Shown: positions 1 to 6,036 of the stretch, in pieces
How the letters are laid out: every line of letters starts with the position of its first letter
Numbering within the stretch: position 1 is the first letter of the stretch
Assembly (NCBI GenBank): GCA_019312985.1
Contig: JAFDCC010000214.1
Location: forward strand, 1 to 6,036
From: Deltaproteobacteria bacterium
GTDB lineage: Bacteria > Desulfobacterota > Desulfobulbia > Desulfobulbales > BM004
Reading direction: 5' to 3'
Length of the DNA stretch: 6,036 bases
Made by a program: the position numbers and the translations under genes
The notes under the pieces: model-generated
Databases searched by the model: none
What the model was told of the DNA's origin: nothing
Seen by the model: only the letters and a program-made list of their open reading frames with translations

Positions 1-1
1 C

Positions 2-1051
2 ACCCAAAAAGGCAAGGGGTATGCCCCGGCAGAGGAGAACCCCGGCGACTATCACGGCCTCGGCCCCTTTGATATCAAGAGCGGCGTGCCTCTTTCCGTC
101 CCCGAAGCCCCAATAAGCTATACCCGCTGTTTTGGCGACACCCTTGTCCACCTGGCAGAGACGGAGCCCAGAATCGTCGCCATAACCGCCGCCATGCCGG
201 CCGGCACCGGCCTGATGCGTTTTGCCCGCCGCTTCCCGAAGAGATTCTTTGACGTGGGGATCGCGGAGCAGCACGGTGTCACCTTTGCCGCGGGCCTGGC
301 CACCGAGGGAATACGGCCTGTGGTTGCCATCTATTCCACCTTTCTGCAACGCGCCCTCGACCAGGTCATCCACGATGTCTGCCTGCAGAACCTGCCGGTG
401 ACCTTTGCCATCGACCGGGGCGGTGTTGTCGGTGACGACGGGCCGACGCACCACGGCGTTTTTGATCTCAGCTACCTGCGTTTCATCCCCAACCTGGCGG
501 TCATGGCGCCGAAAGACGAAAACGAGCTGCAGCACATGCTCCACACCGCCATACTGCATAACGGACCAGCAGCCATCCGCTATCCGCGGGGCGCGGGCGA
601 GGGCGTCGAGCTCTCAGAAAGCCTCGAAGAAATTCCCATCGGTACGGCTGAACTGCTGCGCGAGGGTAGCGATGTTCTCCTCCTGCCGGTCGGCAACCGC
701 GTCTATCCTGCAATGGAAGCAGCCAAGGGACTGGAAAAGCTCGGCATCGATGCGGCGGTTATCAACCCCCGCTTTGTCAAGCCGCTGGACAGCGGCCTGA
801 TAACTGACTGGGCCGCCAGAACCGGGAGGGTTGTCACCGTTGAGGACAATGCTGCCGCGGGAGGGTTCGGCTCGGCTGTCCTCGAGCTGCTGGCCGCCGC
901 CGGCCTGGCCGGTATTAAGGTGCGGGTTTTGGGTTACCCCGACCGGTTCACTGAACATGCCACCCAGGAAATCCTCTGGCACAAGGGGCACATTGACGGA
1001 CCTGCCATCATCAATGCGGCCATGGAGCTGGTTGACAAACCCGCCGGCTGA
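2..1051 (+). CDS. dxs: 1-deoxy-D-xylulose-5-phosphate synthase, C-terminal part (5' end outside window)
   Basis: Dxs condenses pyruvate with glyceraldehyde 3-phosphate, using thiamine diphosphate, to give 1-deoxy-D-xylulose 5-phosphate. This is the first step of the cytoplasmic MEP isoprenoid pathway. The frame is open from base 2, so 349 residues are visible and roughly 280 N-terminal residues (the main ThDP-binding part) are missing. The GTG at 86 is internal: the residues before it ([17 protein letters not shown], then GPFD) are typical Dxs linker. The pyrimidine-binding transketolase domain carries VGIAEQHG, with the conserved catalytic Glu at codon 266-268. The family signature [15 protein letters not shown] is at 413-457, followed by RYPRG. 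The transketolase C-terminal domain follows ([12 protein letters not shown], then [14 protein letters not shown] and [10 protein letters not shown]) and ends normally in TGA. No truncation or frameshift is seen in this part. It converges on the minus-strand epimerase with 32 bp between stop codons. Confidence 0.96.
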   Translation, partial: TQKGKGYAPAEENPGDYHGLGPFDIKSGVPLSVPEAPISYTRCFGDTLVHLAETEPRIVAITAAMPAGTGLMRFARRFPKRFFDVGIAEQHGVTFAAGLATEGIRPVVAIYSTFLQRALDQVIHDVCLQNLPVTFAIDRGGVVGDDGPTHHGVFDLSYLRFIPNLAVMAPKDENELQHMLHTAILHNGPAAIRYPRGAGEGVELSESLEEIPIGTAELLREGSDVLLLPVGNRVYPAMEAAKGLEKLGIDAAVINPRFVKPLDSGLITDWAARTGRVVTVEDNAAAGGFGSAVLELLAAAGLAGIKVRVLGYPDRFTEHATQEILWHKGHIDGPAIINAAMELVDKPAG

Positions 1052-1092
1052 AACAGTGGCGAGACAAACCCGGGCTTTTTCCCTCAGCCGGC
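1043..1092. terminator. Possible bidirectional terminator between convergent genes
   Basis: A perfect 9-bp inverted repeat (GCCGGCTGA at 1043-1051, TCAGCCGGC at 1084-1092) encloses the short gap between dxs and the epimerase. Each arm contains the stop codon of one gene. Inside lies AAACCCGGGCTTTTT (1066-1080), a CCCGGG core followed by T5 on the plus strand. The loop of the outer repeat is 32 nt and the inner stem lacks a proper loop, so this is not a textbook intrinsic terminator. The location between convergent genes is what makes the call reasonable. Confidence 0.3.
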
Positions 1093-2109
1093 TTGGTAGT
1101 ATTCCCTGTACCAGTCAACAAAACGCTGAATCCCCTCCTCAATGGGCGTGTCAGGCTTGAAGCCGACATCACGGCTCAGGTCATCGACGTTTGCAAAGGT
1201 GGCCGGCACATCCCCCGGCTGCATGGGGAGAAAATTCTTCTGCGCCTTGCGGCCGAGGCACTCTTCCAGCACTTCTATGTAGCGCATGAGATCGACTTTG
1301 CGGTTGTTGCCGATATTGTATATTCGATAGGGACAGTAGCTGGTCGCCGGATCGGGACTGTCGCTGTCCCAGCCGCTGTTCGGCTCAGGCCGACGGTAAA
1401 TCACCCGGTACACCCCTTCGACGATATCGTCGATATAGGTAAAGTCCCGCACCATCTTGCCATGGTTGAAGACATCGATGGGCTTGTCATCGAGAATTGC
1501 CTTCGTAAAGAGGAAAAGTGCCATGTCCGGCCTGCCCCAGGGCCCGTAAACCGTAAAAAAACGGAGCCCTGTCGCCGCCAGGCCAAACAGGTGGGCATAG
1601 GTGTGGGCCATGAGCTCATTGGATTTTTTCGAGGCGGCGTAAAGCGAGACAGGATGGTCAACATTGTCATGGACGGAAAAAGGCATTTTGGTATTGGCAC
1701 CATAGACAGAACTGGAAGAGGCAAAGACAAAGTGCTGCACCCCTGAATGGCGGCAGCCTTCCAGCAGGTTGACAAAACCGACGATATTGGTGTCGACGTA
1801 AGAGTGGGGGTTGACCAGTGAGTAACGGACCCCGGCCTGGGCTGCCAGATTGACCACCGCGTCAAAGGCGTGGTTTGCAAAAAGTTCCGCCATACCTTCC
1901 CGATCGGCAAGGCCAAGGTTCTCATGGCTGTAAAGGGCATGGGGCGTGAGTTGGGCAAGCCGCGCCTTTTTCAACTCCGGGTCGTAATAGGGGTTCAGGT
2001 TGTCCAGCCCGACGACCTCAACCCCGTTTTGCAGAAGCTTTCTGCAAAGGTGAAACCCTATAAAACCGGCCGAGCCGGTGACCAGTACTTTTTTTATTGC
2101 CAAAGTCAT
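1084..2109 (-). CDS. NAD-dependent sugar-nucleotide epimerase, UDP-glucuronate 4-epimerase type
   Basis: This extended short-chain dehydrogenase/reductase of 341 residues most likely converts UDP-glucuronate to UDP-galacturonate in the cytoplasm, for capsule or LPS sugars. The N-terminal Rossmann motif GSAGFIG (residues 12-18) binds NAD, with Asp36 placed for the ribose. [16 protein letters not shown] (36-51) is characteristic of the CapI/UDP-GlcA 4-epimerase group. NLAAQAGVR (87-95), SSSSVYG (131-137) and the catalytic Tyr157-x3-Lys161 pair follow. [14 protein letters not shown] (189-202) and [12 protein letters not shown] (219-230) also match this group. Length fits the family (about 330-350). 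The frame stays open upstream to a GTG at 2229, but I start at ATG 2109: the protein then begins [12 protein letters not shown] as in relatives, and an AGGA lies 5 nt upstream. It follows the aldolase on the same strand with 120 bp between, so co-transcription is possible. Family assignment is firm; the exact sugar substrate is inferred. Related WbpP/Gne-type enzymes are the main alternative. Confidence 0.92.
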   Translation of the reverse strand: MTLAIKKVLVTGSAGFIGFHLCRKLLQNGVEVVGLDNLNPYYDPELKKARLAQLTPHALYSHENLGLADREGMAELFANHAFDAVVNLAAQAGVRYSLVNPHSYVDTNIVGFVNLLEGCRHSGVQHFVFASSSSVYGANTKMPFSVHDNVDHPVSLYAASKKSNELMAHTYAHLFGLAATGLRFFTVYGPWGRPDMALFLFTKAILDDKPIDVFNHGKMVRDFTYIDDIVEGVYRVIYRRPEPNSGWDSDSPDPATSYCPYRIYNIGNNRKVDLMRYIEVLEECLGRKAQKNFLPMQPGDVPATFANVDDLSRDVGFKPDTPIEEGIQRFVDWYREYYQAG

Positions 2110-2114
2110 ATTGT

Positions 2115-2118
2115 TCCT
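2115..2118 (-). promoter_or_regulatory. Ribosome binding site deciding the epimerase start
   Basis: On the minus strand GCAGGA is followed by ACAAT and then ATG at 2109. This AGGA with 5-nt spacing supports the ATG at 2109 over the upstream in-frame GTG (2229) and ATG (2160). The extra 40 residues those starts would add look unlike the start of a Rossmann fold. Confidence 0.6.
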
Positions 2119-2229
2119 GCCTTGCGCCTGGATGGATGTTGGTCTGGCCAGTGAAACCATGCTGCTTGACCTGTGACACCATTGAAAAACGTCTGTTATG
2201 GGGGCTGCAGCCTGAAGGGGCGTCAGCAC

Positions 2230-3516
2230 TCAGTCGTCAAAATCCCCCCCGGGCCCCTTGTCCGAATCTATCCGGGCTGCCCGCTTCCTTATTTTTTCCC
2301 CGGTCCACTCTGCCGGGTCCTCTATGCGGCCGGCTTTGGGGCCGAGGTCATGGGAATTGGCCTGCAGAACGGCCTCAATGGCAACCGGTGCGGTATCGCC
2401 GGCATTGAAGACATCCACCAGGAGTTTATAGACGAACTCCTCCACCCGGTGGCACATCCTTTCCCGGACCTCCCGCGCCTGGCCGAGCAGTTTAGTTTCA
2501 AAGGGCAGGTTCAGCTTTTTGTAGTTGCCCCCCTTCCAGCCCTGTTTTTCGGCATAGGCGACCATCTCCTGCCACATCTCTTCTGTGACGCCCTGCCCCG
2601 GGTTCTTGATGAAATTTCCATCGGCGTCAAGCTGGGCATTGCCGAAGTCATTCACCTCGAGGCCCCAGGAAAGCATCTGCAGGGCCGTTGCCACATTGGC
2701 CTTGGTTGTTCTCGTCAGGGAGGCAATGGCCCGCAGCCGCTCGGAGCTGTTGCCGGAAGTCCCGTGCTGGGCCCCGGATACCCTGTATTTTTCCAGGCGG
2801 TCATGAATCTCTGCCGTCAGTTCAACCTGAATTCCCTGGTCGCTGGCCTCTATGCCATGGGTCGTGCCGTTGTTCAAGGCAATCCAGTCGGGGAAGATGT
2901 CGTGGGCATTGAGCCCTTGGATAAGAAATAGCGCCTCCTCAACCGTTGACAGCCCCTGACTCCCCTTGATTTCCCCCACCTCGGTTTCGAGGCCGGCCCA
3001 CTGCGGGACACAGGGGTTCAAGGCGATATTGGCCAGGAGGTTCAGGTCGTCCGGCAGGTGCGAGGCATCGATGGCAATGGATGTTATTCCGGCCTCAAAG
3101 AGCGTCGGTATTTCAATCTTTGCCGCCGCGATATCGGCATCGCTCTTGATCCCGTAATGGTCGGCATGAATGGCTACCGGGACGGTAATGCCCAGCTCGT
3201 TACAGACAGCGTCGACCTGCCTGGCAATGTTCCAGTAGTTGACTCCACAGTAGGCTGAGGCGCCACCCTCTGATTTTGCAATTTCAATGATAATTGCGCT
3301 GTTTGCCCGCTGGGCCGCTGCCAGCGCTCCCCGGATAATGAAATGGTTACGGCCGTTGGCGGCGATGGCCATGGCCCTGCCCTTTGCCAGCATGGCCCGG
3401 TCAATTACCTTGCCGCTGACAATAAGAGCGCGGGAGTGGGGAAAAAGCCTTACCACGTTGGGGGGCCTGCCGATCTCGACGGCCCTTTTGAAATCATTCA
3501 TGGAACCCTGGGTCAT
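2230..3516 (-). CDS. Class II (zinc) fructose-bisphosphate aldolase family protein, long form
   Basis: This 428-residue TIM-barrel protein belongs to the class II metal-dependent aldolases, which interconvert fructose 1,6-bisphosphate with dihydroxyacetone phosphate and glyceraldehyde 3-phosphate in the cytoplasm. Visible signatures are AIHADHYG (115-122), with catalytic Asp119 and zinc ligand His120; ETEVGEIKG (177-185), matching the metal-site Glu region; NNGTTHG (215-221), with zinc ligand His220; and SGAQHGTSG (247-255), with zinc ligand His251. KANVATALQ (272-280) holds the Asn that contacts substrate, but lacks the Asp of the usual N-x-D/S-T-D motif. The protein is longer than E. coli FbaA (about 359) because of an extra C-terminal helical part and an acidic tail (GPGGDFDD). 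Start ATG 3516 has AGGAGG 7 nt upstream; Met6 is a weaker alternative. The gene is preceded by a plausible sigma70 promoter and is followed by the epimerase. Substrate is by family; a related sugar-bisphosphate aldolase is possible. Confidence 0.9.
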   Translation of the reverse strand: MTQGSMNDFKRAVEIGRPPNVVRLFPHSRALIVSGKVIDRAMLAKGRAMAIAANGRNHFIIRGALAAAQRANSAIIIEIAKSEGGASAYCGVNYWNIARQVDAVCNELGITVPVAIHADHYGIKSDADIAAAKIEIPTLFEAGITSIAIDASHLPDDLNLLANIALNPCVPQWAGLETEVGEIKGSQGLSTVEEALFLIQGLNAHDIFPDWIALNNGTTHGIEASDQGIQVELTAEIHDRLEKYRVSGAQHGTSGNSSERLRAIASLTRTTKANVATALQMLSWGLEVNDFGNAQLDADGNFIKNPGQGVTEEMWQEMVAYAEKQGWKGGNYKKLNLPFETKLLGQAREVRERMCHRVEEFVYKLLVDVFNAGDTAPVAIEAVLQANSHDLGPKAGRIEDPAEWTGEKIRKRAARIDSDKGPGGDFDD

Positions 3517-3523
3517 ATCTGTT

Positions 3524-3529
3524 CCTCCT
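3524..3529 (-). promoter_or_regulatory. Strong Shine-Dalgarno of the aldolase gene
   Basis: A perfect AGGAGG (minus strand, within GAGGAGGAACAGAT) ends 7 nt before ATG 3516. It fixes the start there rather than at Met6 and suggests efficient translation, fitting a central metabolic enzyme. Confidence 0.75.
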
Positions 3530-3596
3530 CACGCCTGAAACACGTATAGTTCCTGGTTGGCATAACTCCATCATGGAACGCCGATGGCCTTTTCCT

Positions 3597-3625
3597 ACTA
3601 TATTGGAGCGTCACGGTTGATGCAA
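3597..3625 (-). promoter_or_regulatory. Putative sigma70 promoter of the aldolase gene
   Basis: On the minus strand TTGCAT (3620-3625) is separated by exactly 17 bp from TATAGT (3597-3602). The -10 box matches consensus at five of six positions; the -35 only at TTG. Transcription would start near 3590, leaving a leader of about 75 nt before ATG 3516. No classical operator or riboswitch fold was recognised in that leader. Confidence 0.5.
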
Positions 3626-3642
3626 TCGTAAAAAGTATCGCC

Positions 3643-3678
3643 GCCTGCCGGGCTGTCCCGTGACAGAATGCCTGCCGG
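3643..3678. repeat. 9-bp direct repeat flanking a small inverted repeat, upstream of the aldolase promoter
   Basis: GCCTGCCGG occurs at 3643-3651 and again at 3670-3678. Between the copies lies CTGTC-CCGT-GACAG (3653-3666), a 5-bp stem with a 4-nt loop. The block sits between the end of tatC and the -35 box of the aldolase promoter. It could be a protein-binding site or a remnant of a tatC terminator, although no T-run directly follows the stem on the minus strand. Short GC-rich repeats can also arise by chance. Confidence 0.35.
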
Positions 3679-3746
3679 CGCCGCTTCAGCCATTATTTTG
3701 CGAACAAGACATTTACAGCGATCTGACAGTCTCACTGGTACGGCGT

Positions 3747-4519
3747 TCATTCGTTGGTCTCCTCGTTCCCCGCCGGCGGCGGCGGACCGTACGGCAGTTT
3801 TTTCCTGCCGAAAAACCAGACAGCCACGATGCTCACCTCATAGAGTATTAGGAGCGGCACCCCCATGAGGAGCTGGTTGACAATGTCAGGGGTCGGGGTA
3901 AGAACCGCGGCAATGATAAAGTTTATCAGCACCGCGTATTTCCTGTTCCGATTGAGAAAGGCAACATCAACAATGCCGATCCTGGCGAGAAAAACCATCA
4001 GTATCGGCAGTTCAAAAACGACCCCGAAGGCCAGGAGAAGCCGCAGTGACAACCGGAAGTACTCGTTGACAGCCGGCATCGGACTGAGGAAATCGGCCGA
4101 GTACCCGAGAAGAAACCGGAAGGCGGGCGGGAAAACGACATAGTAGCCGAATGCTGCGCCGCCCAGAAAACAGAGGGAGGAGAGAATAATAAAAGGAAAG
4201 AGCGCCCTTTTTTCATGGCGGTAGAGACCGGGGGCAACGAACTTCCAGATCTGCCAGAAAATGATGGGGCTGGCAAGGAGCACCCCGGAGACAAGGGCTA
4301 ACTTCAGATAAAAAAAAAGGCCTCCTGGTAGGACATGAATATGAGGCTTGTCCCGTCCGGAAGCACCTTGAAGAGGGGCTTAAAAAACCAGTTGCCGATC
4401 TCCTTGACAAAGGCATAGGAGGCGGCAAAACCAACACCGCTGGCGATAAAGGAATAGATCAGACAGCTGCGCAAATCCGTTAAGTGCTCTGTCAGCATCT
4501 GTTTTTTAAAGTCTTCCAT
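3747..4519 (-). CDS. tatC: Sec-independent translocase subunit TatC, interrupted by an apparent frameshift
   Basis: TatC is the inner-membrane receptor that binds twin-arginine signal peptides and, with TatA/TatB, exports folded proteins. The first frame (4519-4304) gives 71 residues starting MEDFKKQMLTEHLTDLRS, with the cytoplasmic H-L-x-E/D-L-R motif and transmembrane helix 1. It stops at TGA straight after EAFFFI. The rest lies in the -1 frame down to TGA at 3747. Joined after Phe70, the product reads EAFFFYLKLALVSG and totals 257 residues, the normal TatC length. Family residues then fall in place: LYRHEKR with Glu103, FGVVFELP with Glu170, LTPTPDI with Asp212, and six membrane helices. 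The tail (RKKLPYGPPPPAGNEETNE) is hydrophilic. The break lies in a run of nine T. An in-frame TAA at 4562-4564 bounds the start region; ATG 4519 has no strong Shine-Dalgarno, and ATG 4498 is an alternative. No tatA or tatB is adjacent. Possible readings are sequencing error, inactivating mutation or programmed slippage. Confidence 0.9.
4310..4326 (-). other. tatC: T9 slippery tract with AGGAGG immediately upstream, inside tatC
   Basis: On the minus strand the order is AGGAGG (4326-4321), CC, then nine T (4318-4310), then ATC TGA in the initial frame. The codons GCC TTT TTT TTT contain a U UUU UUU heptamer suitable for -1 slippage. One extra base in the tract likewise restores the TatC frame (TAT CTG AAG). 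The zero-frame stop is two codons after the run. The Shine-Dalgarno-like AGGAGG is closer to the slip site than the roughly 10 nt known for dnaX-type -1 stimulation, so its role is uncertain. It also simply encodes part of QEA. Confidence 0.5.
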
Positions 4520-4581
4520 AGCAGCTGGGCAGAAAAGCTTGAGGTAAAGGGTTCTTTCTCTTTAGCGCGAGAATACCAAGC

Positions 4582-4610
4582 AACATAAATGGTCATTGCC
4601 AAAACATCAA
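4582..4610 (-). promoter_or_regulatory. Candidate promoter for tatC
   Basis: On the minus strand TTGATG (4605-4610) lies 17 bp upstream of TATGTT (4582-4587), each matching consensus at four of six positions. It is correctly placed about 60-70 bp upstream of ATG 4519. Matches are modest and the region is AT-rich, so chance is a real possibility. Confidence 0.28.
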
Positions 4611-4737
4611 ATGGAAAAGAGTCAATTGGCCTGCAGATTTATTTTGTTCCCTTCTCCGGCAACGGTCCACCTCGCCGGCATGGCTGTCTGGGAAAATGGA
4701 ATAAATAATTCCACAAACCCGGAAAAACGCATACACA

Positions 4738-4764
4738 TTGACAATAGTGGAAGAAGTTTATTAA
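4738..4764 (+). promoter_or_regulatory. Candidate promoter for the GGDEF-PilZ gene
   Basis: A perfect TTGACA -35 box lies at 4738-4743. The best -10 is TATTAA at 4759-4764 (spacing 15, shorter than ideal), within AT-rich sequence that also offers TTAATT at spacing 17. A TACAAT at 4780-4785 is a further -10 candidate with no good -35. Any of these would leave a leader of roughly 45-65 nt before ATG 4836. Confidence 0.35.
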
Positions 4765-4835
4765 TTACAATGCATATTTTACAATAACAGTGCAAAAGAC
4801 CCGAACTATCCTTCAGTTTTTTTAGCGGAGCAACC

Positions 4836-6036
4836 ATGGCATCGATTCGTAACCAGCTGCTGGCCTACTTTGAAGAGTACGCCGAAGATGATGCCAAGCT
4901 CATTCAAAAGCTCAAAGATCTCATCGGCCATGAGGGGAAAGCGGTCTACACCTATATCTTCCAGATTCTCACCAACCTTGATCTGCCCCCGGTACAGGCA
5001 GAGGAACACTGGAAACAGGTCATTTCCCACAGCAGGGACCTCAGTGCTACCATGGGCCGGGAGGTCAACCTCAGAACCGCCATCTGCGACTATTTCTGCT
5101 CCATCAACAAGTCACTGCACAACCCCAAGATTATCGAGATACACCTTTTTGAAAAGACTGCCAGGTCTTCCACCTTTGACAACCTGACGGGGCTGCTGAA
5201 CCGCAACGCCTTTGACGAGGTGCTGGCGCGGGAAATGTCCCGGGCCAAGCGGCATGAGGCCAACCTGACGCTGCTCTTTTTTGACATCGATGATTTCAAA
5301 CGGGTCAATGACACCCACGGCCATGTGGCAGGCGACAGAGTCCTGCAAAAGGTCGCCGAGTCGCTGATGGAGGAAAAGAGAGCAGAAGATATCGGGGCCC
5401 GCTATGGCGGCGAGGAAATTACGCTTCTGCTGCCGGAAACCAACAAGGCGGACGGCTGGCTGATCGGTGAAAGGATTCGCCGGAAGGTGGAGGAGAGCAT
5501 CATCGACTACGAGGGTACGAAGATCCGGGTTACCCTGAGCGGCGGCCTCGCCTCATTTCCAATTGATGCGGGCGAGGGGTTGACTCTGCTGAAGAATGCC
5601 GACAAGGCCATGTACCGTGCCAAAAGTTTCGGGAAAAACAATATTTCTTTCTACTCCATGGACAAAAGGCGCAACATCCGGGTCGATCATACGGCCGCCG
5701 TTGAGATACAGGAGCTGGGCATCCATGAAAAGCCCGTCCTCAATGCAATGACAAAAAGCCTCAGCATCGGCGGTGTCCTCCTTGAAAGCAGCACCCCTTT
5801 CGAAAGCGGCGCCAGGCTCCAGATCAACATGGCCCTCGGTCAGGGAAAACCGCTGCTGGTAATCGGTTCCGTCCTGCGCTCGGAAAAAACCGGGCCAGGC
5901 AGCCATGACATCCTCCAGCCCACCAAGCTCGCCAGTGCCTCTATGTGCCCGGTCGTGACGGGCGGCGAACATTCCTTGTGCGTCCATTTGTGCGTCACCC
6001 CCGCCTGGCGCGCCCGAATCGCGCATTTCTGTGGGG
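4836..6036 (+). CDS. Diguanylate cyclase (GGDEF) with C-terminal PilZ-like domain; 3' end outside window
   Basis: This protein should make cyclic di-GMP from two GTP in the cytoplasm. Four hundred residues are visible and the frame is still open at the window end. ATG 4836 has GGAG 5 nt upstream. Residues 1-108 are mainly helical without membrane segments or a family I can name; they presumably sense or dimerise. The GGDEF domain (about 110-270) shows DNLTGLLNRNAF, FFDIDDFKRVND with metal ligand Asp150 and guanine-contacting Asn158, and HGHVAGD. The signature is RYGGEEI (189-195), with Ile in place of the usual Phe. An RAED (182-185) lies five residues before it, the expected spacing of the RxxD product-inhibition site. 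ADKAMYRAKSFGKN (255-268) closes the domain. PilZ-like features follow: R278-x3-R282 and SLSIGG (308-313), where Ser replaces the usual Asp/Asn of the D/N-x-S-x-x-G motif. From about residue 370 the sequence stops resembling PilZ. It stands alone, divergent from tatC. Confidence 0.9.
   Translation, partial: MASIRNQLLAYFEEYAEDDAKLIQKLKDLIGHEGKAVYTYIFQILTNLDLPPVQAEEHWKQVISHSRDLSATMGREVNLRTAICDYFCSINKSLHNPKIIEIHLFEKTARSSTFDNLTGLLNRNAFDEVLAREMSRAKRHEANLTLLFFDIDDFKRVNDTHGHVAGDRVLQKVAESLMEEKRAEDIGARYGGEEITLLLPETNKADGWLIGERIRRKVEESIIDYEGTKIRVTLSGGLASFPIDAGEGLTLLKNADKAMYRAKSFGKNNISFYSMDKRRNIRVDHTAAVEIQELGIHEKPVLNAMTKSLSIGGVLLESSTPFESGARLQINMALGQGKPLLVIGSVLRSEKTGPGSHDILQPTKLASASMCPVVTGGEHSLCVHLCVTPAWRARIAHFCG

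Larger units (their letters stand above)
4520..4835. other. Divergent intergenic region between tatC and the GGDEF gene
   Basis: This 316-bp spacer is more AT-rich than its surroundings, especially 4690-4820, and separates two divergent genes. I see no credible small gene: the 71-residue minus-strand frame at 4622-4837 has no recognisable family features. It should hold promoters for both genes; candidates are listed separately. No tRNA, terminator or extended repeat was recognised. Confidence 0.6.

Noticed and set aside
86..88. GTG as a start codon for dxs
   Set aside because: The open frame continues to base 2 with typical Dxs residues, so this GTG is an internal Val codon.
614..991. 125-residue minus-strand open frame within dxs
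   Set aside because: It overlaps the conserved Dxs C-terminal domain and has no independent support.
1093..1746. 217-residue plus-strand open frame
   Set aside because: It is antisense to the epimerase, with no family features and no convincing ribosome binding site.
2203..2212. GGCTGCAGCC palindrome after the aldolase stop as a terminator
   Set aside because: It has no loop and no T-run on the minus strand; a 10-bp palindrome alone is weak evidence.
2110..2229. 40-residue N-terminal extension of the epimerase from GTG 2229
   Set aside because: ATG 2109 has a properly spaced AGGA and gives the standard Rossmann start; the extension looks like intergenic sequence.
2173..2931. 252-residue plus-strand open frame
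   Set aside because: It lies opposite the aldolase, whose catalytic motifs are all on the minus strand; the plus-strand product resembles no family.
3747..4283. Separate small membrane protein starting at GTG 4283
   Set aside because: This frame is plainly TatC from helix 2 onward, and its upstream codons back to the T9 run also match TatC.
5553..6026. 157-residue minus-strand open frame opposite the GGDEF-PilZ gene
   Set aside because: It is antisense to a clearly coding frame, has no recognisable motif and reads as a codon-bias shadow.

Overview
This 6 kb window carries five protein-coding genes. It looks like chromosomal housekeeping DNA from a moderately GC-rich Gram-negative bacterium. 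The 428-residue class II aldolase, the UDP-glucuronate 4-epimerase-type sugar epimerase and the GGDEF-PilZ protein together suggest Desulfobacterota (former Deltaproteobacteria, perhaps Desulfobulbales-like). That placement is an inference from protein style, not from a marker gene. I see no rRNA, tRNA, CRISPR array, insertion sequence or prophage gene.

Layout. Positions 2-1051 (+) hold the C-terminal half of dxs, cut by the window edge. It converges on a minus-strand sugar-nucleotide epimerase (1084-2109). Upstream of that on the same strand is a class II aldolase (2230-3516), with a good Shine-Dalgarno sequence and a plausible sigma70 promoter at 3597-3625. Further upstream on the minus strand is tatC (3747-4519), split into two frames at a run of nine T. 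A 316-bp AT-rich divergent spacer (4520-4835) separates tatC from a plus-strand diguanylate cyclase with a C-terminal PilZ-like domain (4836 to beyond the window end).

Functions. Dxs feeds the MEP isoprenoid pathway. The aldolase serves glycolysis or gluconeogenesis. The epimerase probably makes UDP-galacturonate for surface polysaccharide. TatC is the receptor of the twin-arginine export system. The GGDEF-PilZ protein makes and may also sense cyclic di-GMP. The genes do not form one pathway. Aldolase and epimerase may share a transcript (same strand, 120 bp apart, no obvious terminator between them).

The observation most worth a second look is tatC. Both halves are well conserved and would join perfectly with one extra T in the T9 tract, or by a -1 ribosomal shift on U UUU UUU, and an AGGAGG lies just upstream. 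This may be a sequencing error, a real mutation or programmed slippage; the sequence alone cannot decide. I found no convincing previously undescribed multi-gene system.
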